Under the pieces are notes generated by a model. That model saw only the letters and a program-made list of their open reading frames with translations, made no database searches and was not told the origin of the DNA. The translations under genes and the position numbers were made by a program. From the NCBI GenBank assembly GCA_902795605.1, contig CADBLU010000084.1:1-42985 (forward strand): DNA of 42,985 nt, written 5' to 3'. Numbering within the stretch: the stretch's first letter is position 1; each line of letters begins with the position of its first letter. Source of the DNA: an uncultured Prevotellaceae bacterium. GTDB lineage: Bacteria; Bacteroidota; Bacteroidia; Bacteroidales; Bacteroidaceae. Positions 34,390 to 41,860 of the stretch are shown here, one piece after another.

Positions 34390-37131
34390 TTACTTCAAGA
34401 GCGACACCACACCTATCACTCCCAGACCTGTCAGACTGGCGGCGCCGCCATACATGAGGATGAGGCTCTGCAGGTTGCGCTGCTTGTGGGTGTGCAGGCC
34501 AAACTGGAACACCGTCTGCGAGCGGTAGGTTTCGCCGGGACGCAGCACGGTGGAGGGGAACTCCGGATGATTGGGGGCGTCGGCATAGTGCATCGTCTCC
34601 AGACAGACGGCCGACTGGCGCTGATAGGCCACTCCCTGCTTGCCCACCAACTGGCCGTTGAGGCCGTTGGCCGTATAGACATGCAGTGCCGGCTCAGTGG
34701 TATAGACGGTGAGTTCACGGCCGCTGCTCTCGTCGTAGAGCACCGCCGCCGGGCGTTTCATGCTGCCGGGATGGCGCAGGGCGAAAGCATGGTCGTAGCC
34801 CTTGGTGATGCTCATCTGCTCGTCATAGATTTCGACGTCGGTGCCGAGGGTCTTCGTCGTGGTGAAGTCGAAGGGGGTGTTGCGCACCCTCAAGAATCGC
34901 CCGTCCACATTCTTGTCCTTGTCGTAGGTGGCTATCAGTTTGCTGTCGATGTAGCACTGGTGGTCGAGTACCGTCCGCGAGGCGTCGCCAGTGAGGTTGA
35001 AGAAACTGTGGTTGGTGAGGTTCACCACCGTGGGTTGGTCGGTGGTCGCCTCATAGTCGATGGTCAGCGCATGGCCAGCCGTCAGCCGGTAGGTGACATA
35101 GGTGGTCAGCGTGCCCGGGAAGCCGTTCTCGCCGTCGGGGGAGACGTACTTGAGTCGCAACACGCTGTCAGAGGCCGACACTACGTCCCACACCTTGTCG
35201 GCAAAACCGGGATAGCCGCCATGTGAGATATTGCCGCTGCCCGTCGCCTGAAGGGTATGCGTCTTGCCGTCGAGGGTGAACCGTGCACCCTTGATGCGTC
35301 CGGCATAGCGGCCCACCACGCTGCCGAAATTGTTCTTCTGCTGATGGTAGTCGGTGATATTGTCGAATCCCAGCACCACATCGCCGGCCACACCCTCCTT
35401 GTCGGGCACCATCAGCGAGACGAGGCGTGCCCCGTAATTGGTGATGCAAGCCTCCATCCCACCGTTGGTGAGCACATAGAGACCGGTGGCCTTGCCCTCC
35501 ACCGTCGAGCGGAAGCGCGAGGGCTGAAGTCCCGAGGCAGTGAACTTTGGTTGCAGCGACCGGATAAGGATGTTCATGTTGTGGATGTAGGTGCGGGTGG
35601 AGATGCCCGTCACCTGACTGTTCTCATAGGGCGACGTGTCGTATTCGTCGCCCACCATCGTCTGGGCGTAGCGGGTGTCGTCGCTCGCCGGCATGGATGC
35701 CGGCAGCGCCTTATAGGGGTGCGACACCTGGCGGAGCGGAGAGAACCAGCGGCCCTGAGGGTCGAGCGAGCTCACCACTTCGTCTACCGGGAGCGGTTCC
35801 TGACCGGGCCGCATGCCCCACCCTGCCGTGTAGTAATATTCGGGGGCATGCCCTTTGCCGCACCAGTTGAGCGGTGAGTTGCGCACCAGGTCTTTCTGGA
35901 TGAGTGAGCGTGTCTGCCGGAGCGCCTCCTCTATCTTGCCGATGCTCACCGTGTGGAACGAACTGTAGTGGGCGATAGTGGCAGAGGTGACGCTGTCGGT
36001 GTAGTAGGCGCCGTTGGCCACGTTCGAGCCCATGCGGTGCACATACATCGGCTGCTTGTCGTCGGGATTGATGAAGCGGGGGACGAGGATCTCGTCATCC
36101 TGCAGCGGCGTGCGCCGCACGAGCAGCGCCAGCGAGCGCGGCAGTTCGCAGCGCTTGAGGAAGTCGATGGCGGCGGGGATGCCGTCGAGGAAGTGCTTGT
36201 CGCCGGTGAGGCGGTAGAACTCCATCATCGCGTAGATCATATTCACCGTGGTGCCTGTGTTCACCGACCGCGGCTCATAGGAGCGGGCATGTGCCGGACA
36301 GAGGTCGTCGGGGGTATACTGGTCGGCCCATCCTGCCAGCGGTGCCGGCTGCTGCAGTGCGCAGAGCAGATGCATGGCACGGAGGATAGGCTCCTTGAGC
36401 TCGCTCATGTCGAGCGTGGCATAGCACTGCAAAAGGAAGTCGATGTTCTCGGTCATCACATCGTCATTGAGGGTGATAAACGACGAGTAGTCGGCTTTTC
36501 CGCGGAAGGGATGGTCGTTCATGAGCGGATAGCGCTGCGGCCATCCGCCACTGGGATACTGGCTCTCCACAAAGAAGCCGACGGCCCGCTTGAGGGGGTC
36601 GCGGAAAGCCTCGTCGCGCTTCTCCAGATAGAAGCGGAGCAAGAACTCGGCGCAGTGCTTCGTGGCCTTGTCGTCGAAGGTGGCATTGCCATAGTAGTGC
36701 TGGAACTCTTCGAGCCGCCATGCCTGACGGCCGATGGTGGCATACCATGCACGCAGCGAGTCCTCGGGTTCGAAGTCGATGAGATAGTTCCATCCGCCGC
36801 ACGGCAGTTGCCCCCGCACGATGCACGACGCCACGCGGCGCGCGCTCTCATAGTAATATTCGTCGCCTGTGGCATGATAGGCGTCGAGCAGCACCTGCCC
36901 CATGTCGGGTGTGCCGGGACTCTGCAGCCACACCATGGTGGGCCGGGCCTCCAGTTCACCCCACCGCCGTGAGAGGTCGGGCAGATAGTTCCACACGAAA
37001 CCTCCGTCATACGACACCTTGTCCATCATATATTGGGTGGCGCGACGCATGGCTTGCCTCGCCTCATTGTCGCCACCATACATGGCAGACGACAGGAGCA
37101 GCAGCGCAATCAGCAGAAAAGACTTTCTCAT
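34390..37131 (-). CDS. PL10-type pectate lyase fused to aldose 1-epimerase (mutarotase)
   Basis: A 913-residue two-domain protein. The signal peptide MRKSFLLIALLLLSSAMYGG is followed by a helical-toroid domain (~25-450) with PL10/pectic acid lyase signatures QYPSGGWPQRYPL and SSFITLNDDVMTENI. After a linker with Trp/Gly/Pro-rich segments (~450-540), a mutarotase domain (~545-880) carries ITNYGARLVSLMVPD, NNFGSVVGRYAGRI, the His motifs NISHGG and NLTNHSFFNLTGD, and the catalytic Glu region VCLETMHYADAPNHPEFPS. The last 24 residues are hydrophobic (LILMYGGAASLTGLGVIGVV), probably membrane-spanning. Lyase and mutarotase on one chain would cut pectate and equilibrate product anomers. Its ATG overlaps the GH43 stop (ATGA), so it belongs to the KdgF-GH43 operon. 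Confidence 0.85.
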   Translation of the reverse strand: MRKSFLLIALLLLSSAMYGGDNEARQAMRRATQYMMDKVSYDGGFVWNYLPDLSRRWGELEARPTMVWLQSPGTPDMGQVLLDAYHATGDEYYYESARRVASCIVRGQLPCGGWNYLIDFEPEDSLRAWYATIGRQAWRLEEFQHYYGNATFDDKATKHCAEFLLRFYLEKRDEAFRDPLKRAVGFFVESQYPSGGWPQRYPLMNDHPFRGKADYSSFITLNDDVMTENIDFLLQCYATLDMSELKEPILRAMHLLCALQQPAPLAGWADQYTPDDLCPAHARSYEPRSVNTGTTVNMIYAMMEFYRLTGDKHFLDGIPAAIDFLKRCELPRSLALLVRRTPLQDDEILVPRFINPDDKQPMYVHRMGSNVANGAYYTDSVTSATIAHYSSFHTVSIGKIEEALRQTRSLIQKDLVRNSPLNWCGKGHAPEYYYTAGWGMRPGQEPLPVDEVVSSLDPQGRWFSPLRQVSHPYKALPASMPASDDTRYAQTMVGDEYDTSPYENSQVTGISTRTYIHNMNILIRSLQPKFTASGLQPSRFRSTVEGKATGLYVLTNGGMEACITNYGARLVSLMVPDKEGVAGDVVLGFDNITDYHQQKNNFGSVVGRYAGRIKGARFTLDGKTHTLQATGSGNISHGGYPGFADKVWDVVSASDSVLRLKYVSPDGENGFPGTLTTYVTYRLTAGHALTIDYEATTDQPTVVNLTNHSFFNLTGDASRTVLDHQCYIDSKLIATYDKDKNVDGRFLRVRNTPFDFTTTKTLGTDVEIYDEQMSITKGYDHAFALRHPGSMKRPAAVLYDESSGRELTVYTTEPALHVYTANGLNGQLVGKQGVAYQRQSAVCLETMHYADAPNHPEFPSTVLRPGETYRSQTVFQFGLHTHKQRNLQSLILMYGGAASLTGLGVIGVVSLLK

Positions 37132-38600
37132 AACTCTCTGTATTTGAAGTTGGTGAATGTGGCGGCACCCTCGCCCTCGCAGAAGACACCGGGGAGCACA
37201 CTCTGAAACTCATAGAGTGTGTTGTGGTTGAAGCCGGAGATTTCCTGACCCCACGTCTCGCGGTGCCATTCCACACCGTCACGGCTCCAGTAGGCCGTCA
37301 CCACGTGGGCATCGTTGCGGAGGCGGAGCCACAGACGGGTGCCGCCCGAGGGACCCACGCCGTTGGCCTGGTCGCGGCGGTAGCGGTAGCGGCGCTCGCC
37401 GTCGAAGGCGGTGCCTACGTTGTATTTGTCATTATAGTAGAGGCAGAGGCCTGCCCTCACCCGGCCGGTGAGCCGCACCTCGGCCTCTATCTCATAGCGG
37501 TGGGCGCCGGCGATGAACATCAGCGGTGCCGACGTGCCGAGGCTGCTGCCGCGCCCCTGGAGGGTCAGCGCGCCGTCGCTCACCGTCACACGCTCGGGAT
37601 TGAACGACTTGTAGAAGCGCCAGTCGAGTCCCAGCCGGAACTCGCCGAGCCGTGACAGACGGCCCTCGCCCTGCTGCTGCACGGGCGACGGCATCACGCC
37701 GCTGGCATCACCGCCGTCGGCTGCTATCCATCCGTCGGAAGTGAAGTGCACAGGCTCCATGAGCGTCTGCCGGCCCAGGTTGTAGAACCCGTTCTCATAG
37801 GCGTGATAGATGCAGTACCACTGTCCGTCGGGGGTATCCACCAGCGAGCCGTGGCCTTTGGACCACCAGCGCTCATCGCGGGAGTAGGTGTGGATGAGCG
37901 GGTTGGTGGGCATATTCTCCCAAGGTCCGTCGATCGACGTCGAACGCGCCACCACCACCATGTGGCTCGTGGGCGGACCGGCAGTGCCGCCCTCGGCGCT
38001 CAGATAGTAGTAGTACTTGCCGATGCGGTAGATCTTGGGACCTTCGAGGCAAAAGCCCTCGGTGAGCCATTCACCGGGATAAGACCATCCGTCGTAGAAA
38101 TGCACCTTCGAGTCAGGCACCACCGACAGGCAGTCGTCGGAGAGCGTCCAGCGGTTGCCGCCGCTCATCACGAGATAGCACTTGCCGTCGTCGCCCTCCA
38201 CGAAGCAGGGGTCGATGTCGCCGATACCCAAGTCGACGGGGTCGCTCCACGGGCCGGCGGGCGTGTCGGCCGTCACCACGCAGTTGGTGCGGCGCTCGCC
38301 GTGCACGGTGAAATAGATGTAATAGCGGCCGGCATGCTTCTTGATGTCCGGAGCCCATATCGACCCCAGGTAGGTCTTCAGCGCATAGCTGACGGGCACC
38401 CAGTTGACAAGGTCGCGGGAGTGATAGACCACCAGTCCGGGCTGATAGTCGAAGGCGGAATTGGTGAGGTAGTAGTCCTCACCGTCGCGCAGCACCGTCG
38501 GGTCGGGGAAGTCGCCTCCGAGGATGGGGTTGACAAACGTCGTCTGCGCGACCGCGCCGAGCGCGAGGAGCAGCATGCAGGCCAATAGATGTCTTTTCAT
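37128..38600 (-). CDS. Glycoside hydrolase family 43 (arabinosidase/xylosidase type)
   Basis: A 490-residue exported enzyme. The signal peptide MKRHLLACMLLLALGAVAQ (start at 38600; an earlier in-frame ATG at 38690 lies in the cupin gene and is rejected) is followed by a five-bladed propeller (~20-310). Catalytic Asp33 is in GGDFPDPTVL, the second Asp in GDIDPCFVEGDDG, and the acid Glu in CLEGPKIYRIGKYY. A C-terminal beta-sandwich follows (~320-490) with YWSRDGVEWHRETW, like the GH43 C2 or DUF1349 type. The substrate is probably an arabinan or xylan side chain. It lies between the KdgF-like cupin (23 bases) and the PL10 fusion (4-base overlap). Confidence 0.9.
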   Translation of the reverse strand: MKRHLLACMLLLALGAVAQTTFVNPILGGDFPDPTVLRDGEDYYLTNSAFDYQPGLVVYHSRDLVNWVPVSYALKTYLGSIWAPDIKKHAGRYYIYFTVHGERRTNCVVTADTPAGPWSDPVDLGIGDIDPCFVEGDDGKCYLVMSGGNRWTLSDDCLSVVPDSKVHFYDGWSYPGEWLTEGFCLEGPKIYRIGKYYYYLSAEGGTAGPPTSHMVVVARSTSIDGPWENMPTNPLIHTYSRDERWWSKGHGSLVDTPDGQWYCIYHAYENGFYNLGRQTLMEPVHFTSDGWIAADGGDASGVMPSPVQQQGEGRLSRLGEFRLGLDWRFYKSFNPERVTVSDGALTLQGRGSSLGTSAPLMFIAGAHRYEIEAEVRLTGRVRAGLCLYYNDKYNVGTAFDGERRYRYRRDQANGVGPSGGTRLWLRLRNDAHVVTAYWSRDGVEWHRETWGQEISGFNHNTLYEFQSVLPGVFCEGEGAATFTNFKYREL

Positions 38601-38623
38601 AGGCGGATGGGGGCGGAAAGGAC

Positions 38624-38968
38624 TTATTCCGGCAGGAAGTCCTGCCGCATCGGACTGAAGGTGTCGATGAGCACACCGGCCTCGAGGCACACACAGCCAT
38701 GAGGCACGTCGGGGGCCACATAGTAGCCGTCGCCGGCCTCCAGGATGCGTTTCTCGCCGCCGATGGTGAGTTCGAAACGGCCGCTGACCACATAGGTGCC
38801 CTGGGTGTGATAATGGGTGTGGGGGGTGCCCACGGCGCCTGTCTCAAACTTCACCTTCACCATCATCAGCTGTCCGTCGTAGGCCATGATCTGTCTCTGT
38901 ATGCCGGGAGCGGGATTCTCCCATGCTATCTCCCGCTCCATCTGGAAAACGTCACTTCTTGTCTTCAT
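38624..38968 (-). CDS. KdgF-like cupin (unsaturated uronate linearisation)
   Basis: A 114-residue single cupin. The metal-site motif is TPHTHYHTQGTYVVSG (His-x-His with Gln at the fourth ligand region) and the second motif has GGEKRILEAGDGYYV and APDVPHGCVCLEA; the tail VLIDTFSPMRQDFL is characteristic of KdgF. In the family it converts 4,5-unsaturated galacturonate to a linear keturonate in pectin breakdown, which fits the PL10 lyase in the same operon. The start at 38968 (MKTRSDVFQMERE) follows the promoter; the ATG at 39010 is less likely because the conserved cupin begins later. Confidence 0.8.
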   Translation of the reverse strand: MKTRSDVFQMEREIAWENPAPGIQRQIMAYDGQLMMVKVKFETGAVGTPHTHYHTQGTYVVSGRFELTIGGEKRILEAGDGYYVAPDVPHGCVCLEAGVLIDTFSPMRQDFLPE

Positions 38969-39029
38969 TGTCTGTAGGTTAATAGATTGTATCTCTTGGA
39001 TAGCAAACACTTTGTTCGCTTTTCATCTG

Positions 39030-39060
39030 CGAAGATACATATTTTTTTTGTATCAGCAAC
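39030..39060 (-). promoter_or_regulatory. Promoter of the KdgF-GH43-PL10 operon
   Basis: On the minus strand GTTG (39060-39057) and TATCTTCG (39037-39030) are separated by 19 bases; the box differs from TAnnTTTG at one base. The leader is about 55 bases. No binding site for a pectin regulator was recognised. Confidence 0.55.
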
Positions 39061-39137
39061 CTCCGCGGCCTCAAAATCATCTTTTCAGTAGCCCACACGG
39101 GGTCTTATCCACCCATTTTTCTTAAAAAATCCTTATG

Positions 39138-39171
39138 TTTGCACTACATCCGCAAAATAATTGTATTTTTG
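39138..39171 (+). promoter_or_regulatory. Promoter of the secreted Cys protein and TPR gene pair
   Basis: TTTG (39138-39141) and TATTTTTG (39164-39171) are separated by 22 bases. The leader to the ATG at 39308 is about 130 bases. Confidence 0.65.
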
Positions 39172-39184
39172 CATTTACAAAAGT

Positions 39185-39225
39185 GAGGTGGGCCAACCAC
39201 CTGTACAGCTCCACAAAGGAGCCTC
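39185..39225 (+). promoter_or_regulatory. Two tandem hairpins in the 5' leader
   Basis: AGGTGG/CCACCT (39186-39191 with 39197-39202, loop GCCAA) is followed by GCTCC/GGAGC (39208-39212 with 39218-39222, loop ACAAA). GAGG (39185-39188) can alternatively pair with CCTC (39222-39225), which would compete with both. No known riboswitch was recognised. Confidence 0.4.
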
Positions 39226-39307
39226 TCTTCCCTTTTATATATAAATAAGGTATTAGGAGTAACAGGAAACAAGATTGTCGCACAAAACAAAGAAAGGAGT
39301 ATTGGAA

Positions 39308-39889
39308 ATGAGAAGAACCATCATTTTGATAGTGGCCGCTATGATGATGAGCATCACAACCAGCGCACAGATGACAAAGAAGGACACAGGCAACGGTCCG
39401 TTGGGAGAGCGTGTGTCTAATTTCTGGAAGAAGACAAAGAAGTCGCTCGACGAGTTTGCCACCAAGGTGGAGAACGACATACAGTCGGAGAACAGCGGTC
39501 TGCGCCGCGTGGGGGGAAAGTATTACATGAACATCTACGACACCAACCTCTACAAAGGCGACGACTGTGAGGAGATGTGCTCGCTCTGCCGGAGGGAGTT
39601 TGAGAAGAAATATCCGCATGTGGCCATCCGCTCGTGCGTCATCCCACAGACCGAATGGCTCACGGAGACCGTGGAGACCAACGGCACCGTCACCGGCTAT
39701 GCGCAGACTCTCTACTGCTATATCATCGGCAAGGACGGCAACGAGGGATTCATCAATGCCAAGTTCGTCTTCGAGCGGCAGAAGAAGGTGGGCGAGCCCT
39801 ATATGAACACACGGGTGAAATGGCCCCTGTGGGTTCGCACCGACGTGCTCACCAACAGCATCATGGAACAGTTGATGATGAAAAAATAG
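39308..39889 (+). CDS. Secreted protein of unknown function
   Basis: A 193-residue protein starting MRRTIILIVAAMMMSITTSAQ (signal peptide). A Lys-rich helix follows (~30-60, NFWKKTKKSLDEFATKVEND), then a mixed alpha/beta domain with a short Cys cluster DDCEEMCSLCRREFE (about residues 87-101) and a third region SCVIPQTEWLTE. Late strands GYAQTLYCYIIGKDG and KFVFERQKKVGEPYM follow. The start at 39308 is preferred over 39275 because the signal peptide begins there. I do not recognise the family. The TPR gene follows after 26 bases. Confidence 0.75.
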   Translation: MRRTIILIVAAMMMSITTSAQMTKKDTGNGPLGERVSNFWKKTKKSLDEFATKVENDIQSENSGLRRVGGKYYMNIYDTNLYKGDDCEEMCSLCRREFEKKYPHVAIRSCVIPQTEWLTETVETNGTVTGYAQTLYCYIIGKDGNEGFINAKFVFERQKKVGEPYMNTRVKWPLWVRTDVLTNSIMEQLMMKK

Positions 39890-39915
39890 ACACCACCCTA
39901 CATACATCACAGCAC

Positions 39916-40740
39916 ATGGGATTCCTCAAGTCATTGTTCGGGGGAAAAGATGAGACCCCCGAGGAAAAAAAAGCCAGAGAGGCGGAGAGAAATTTCGACA
40001 TGCTCAAGACCGACGGCGTGCGCGCCCTGCGCACAGGGCGCCACGACATCGCCGTGAAATGCCTGACCAAAGCCCTCGAGATACAGGATGAGCTGGAGAC
40101 GCACGACTATCTCTCGCAAGCCTACATGCAGGCGGAAAACTTCAGCGCAGCCCTCGAGCAACTCGCCATCCTCGCCGAGGCTCAGCCCGACAACATACGC
40201 ATCCTCGCCACTATGGCAAAAGTGGCTTACATGACGGAAGACTACACCAAGATGCGAGCCTTCTGCGAGAAAGCCATGCTCATCGACAAGGACGACCCAG
40301 AGGTGATGTTCCTCTATGCCAGGGCCGCTGCCGGCCACAACGACATGGTCAACGCCATCGCCATGTATACCAAGACCATCATGCTCGACGGCGACTTCGC
40401 TGCCGCCTACCTGGAGCGGGGACAGCTGCTGCTGCGCATGGGAGACATCGACGGGGCCGACGACGACGCCAATTATCTCCTCGAGGTGGCACCGGGCGCC
40501 GAGGACGTGACACTCCTCAAGGCCAACGTGCTCATGCGCCGCAACCAATATGCCGACGCCATCAAGTTCTTCGACCAGACCATCGAGGCACACCCCTACA
40601 GCACCGAGGCCTACAAAGGGCGAGGTGCCGCACGGCTGGCCTTAGGCGACAAGGAAGGTGCGGAGAGCGACATGCGGCAAGTGCTCGACATCGACCCGCA
40701 TGCCCTCGACGGCGTGAGCGGCGATTTCACCCTGTCGTGA
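39916..40740 (+). CDS. TPR-repeat cytoplasmic protein
   Basis: A 274-residue protein (start MGFLKSLFGGKDETPEEKKA) without signal peptide. It is made of about seven tetratricopeptide repeats with patterns such as GVRALRTGRHDIAVKCLTKA, AYLERGQLLLRMGDIDGADD and YKGRGAARLALGDKEGAESD. Similar proteins with MGF(L/F)KSLFG starts occur in Bacteroidales and are scaffolds of unknown partner. It is probably co-transcribed with the secreted Cys protein. The end is followed by the attenuator region of pheA. Confidence 0.85.
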   Translation: MGFLKSLFGGKDETPEEKKAREAERNFDMLKTDGVRALRTGRHDIAVKCLTKALEIQDELETHDYLSQAYMQAENFSAALEQLAILAEAQPDNIRILATMAKVAYMTEDYTKMRAFCEKAMLIDKDDPEVMFLYARAAAGHNDMVNAIAMYTKTIMLDGDFAAAYLERGQLLLRMGDIDGADDDANYLLEVAPGAEDVTLLKANVLMRRNQYADAIKFFDQTIEAHPYSTEAYKGRGAARLALGDKEGAESDMRQVLDIDPHALDGVSGDFTLS

Positions 40741-40790
40741 GCCGCAGATACCAATTTTCTCACTTTTTTGAAAAAATAATGTCAAAATGT

Positions 40791-40821
40791 TTTCGCGTTT
40801 GCCGAAAAAGTTATAATTTTG
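40791..40821 (+). promoter_or_regulatory. pheA operon promoter
   Basis: TAATTTTG at 40814-40821 with a TTTC-like box at 40791-40794 (spacer 19). A perfect TTTG at 40798 is only 12 bases away and too close. Transcription starts about 40827, 22 bases before the leader ATG. Confidence 0.65.
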
Positions 40822-40848
40822 CACCCGACAAACAAAAAGAGTGACATC

Positions 40849-40923
40849 ATGAGGAATCTCAACGCATACTTTTACGCTTATTATTACTTTGCAAGAAATT
40901 GTGAAGCGGGAGGTCGCGTTTAA
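40849..40923 (+). CDS. Tyr/Phe-rich attenuator leader peptide (pheL-like)
   Basis: A 24-codon ORF (MRNLNAYFYAYYYFARNCEA, then GGRV) whose residues 7-14 are Tyr-Phe-Tyr-Ala-Tyr-Tyr-Tyr-Phe, seven aromatic residues in eight codons (40867-40890). It precedes pheA by 94 bases. The end of the ORF (codons for Asn-Cys-Glu-Ala-Gly) contains 40901-40911, which pairs perfectly with 40963-40973. The ribosome would stall over the aromatic codons when charged tRNA-Tyr or tRNA-Phe is short. Confidence 0.9.
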   Translation: MRNLNAYFYAYYYFARNCEAGGRV

Positions 40924-40973
40924 GATCCAACTCAAAAGATAAGGCCAAGGCCTGCAGAGAGTTCCCGCTTCAC
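40901..40973 (+). promoter_or_regulatory. Antiterminator pairing of the pheA attenuator
   Basis: GTGAAGCGGGA (40901-40911) is exactly complementary to TCCCGCTTCAC (40963-40973), 11 bp. The second arm overlaps nearly all of the 5' arm of the terminator (40964-40972), so the two structures exclude each other. Stalling over 40867-40890 leaves the first arm free; reaching the stop at 40921-40923 covers it. Confidence 0.85.
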
Positions 40974-40992
40974 TTCATGAGGCGGGTTTTTT
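40964..40992 (+). terminator. Attenuator terminator upstream of pheA
   Basis: CCCGCTTCA (40964-40972) pairs with TGAGGCGGG (40978-40986) in a 9-bp stem with one G-U pair and loop CTTCA, followed by six T (40987-40992). It is 26 bases upstream of the pheA ATG. Confidence 0.88.
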
Positions 40993-41017
40993 CTTTCATA
41001 CAAGAGAAACAAGAAAA

Positions 41018-41860
41018 ATGAGAAGAATCGCCATCCAAGGACGCATAGGGTCCTTCCACGACATCGCGGCACACCTCTACTTCGAAGGAGAGCAGGTGCA
41101 GATCATCTGCTGCGCCACCTTCGAGGAGGTCTACCGACACATCCACGACGACCCCACCATCATCGGCATGACTGCCATCGAGAACACCATCGCGGGGAGT
41201 CTGCTGCACAACTACGAACTGCTGCGCGACTCGGGCGCCACCGTCGTGGGTGAGCACAAACTGCACATCAAGCACTGCATCTGCTGCTTGCCCGAAGACG
41301 ACTGGGACACCATCGACGAGATACACTCACACCCCGTGGCACTCATGCAGTGCAGGCAATTCCTCGCCGAGCACCCCACTCTCAAGGCCGTGGAGACGGA
41401 GGACACCGCCGGAGCCGCCGAGGAAATCGCCAACAAGCACCTCAAGGGGAAGGCCGCCATCTGCCACGCCACCGCTGCTGAGCTCAACGGCATGAAGGTG
41501 CTGCAAGACTCCATCGAGGACAACAAGCACAACTTCACACGCTTCCTCGTGGTATGCGACCCGCGCAAGGCCGACTTCCTCCGCGCCCTGGAAAAGACCG
41601 ACAAATCGAGCCTCGTCTTCGCACTCCCCCACGAGGAGGGGTCGCTGTCGAAAATCCTCACCATCCTCTCTTTCTACAACATCAACCTCACCAAGATACA
41701 GTCGCTGCCCATCATCGGGCACGAATGGGAATACCTCTTCTACGTCGATGTCACCTACAACAACCTCACACGCTACCGCCAGAGCATCGACGCCATCACA
41801 CCGCTAACAAGAGAACTGAAAATATTAGGAGAATATCAGAATGGAAGACAGACGAACTGA
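41018..41860 (+). CDS. pheA: Prephenate dehydratase with ACT domain
   Basis: A 280-residue monofunctional enzyme turning prephenate to phenylpyruvate in phenylalanine synthesis. The catalytic domain (~1-185) has GRIGSFHDIAAHLYF, IGMTAIENTIAGSL and the catalytic NFTRFLVV (Thr-Arg-Phe motif). The ACT domain (~195-270) reads LPHEEGSLSKILTILSF and, at the site usually written ESRP, IQSLP. That site binds Phe in feedback-inhibited enzymes, so inhibition may be altered, although this variant may be normal for Bacteroidales. No chorismate mutase domain is fused. It follows the attenuator by 26 bases and overlaps the aminotransferase gene by 20 bases. Confidence 0.95.
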   Translation: MRRIAIQGRIGSFHDIAAHLYFEGEQVQIICCATFEEVYRHIHDDPTIIGMTAIENTIAGSLLHNYELLRDSGATVVGEHKLHIKHCICCLPEDDWDTIDEIHSHPVALMQCRQFLAEHPTLKAVETEDTAGAAEEIANKHLKGKAAICHATAAELNGMKVLQDSIEDNKHNFTRFLVVCDPRKADFLRALEKTDKSSLVFALPHEEGSLSKILTILSFYNINLTKIQSLPIIGHEWEYLFYVDVTYNNLTRYRQSIDAITPLTRELKILGEYQNGRQTN

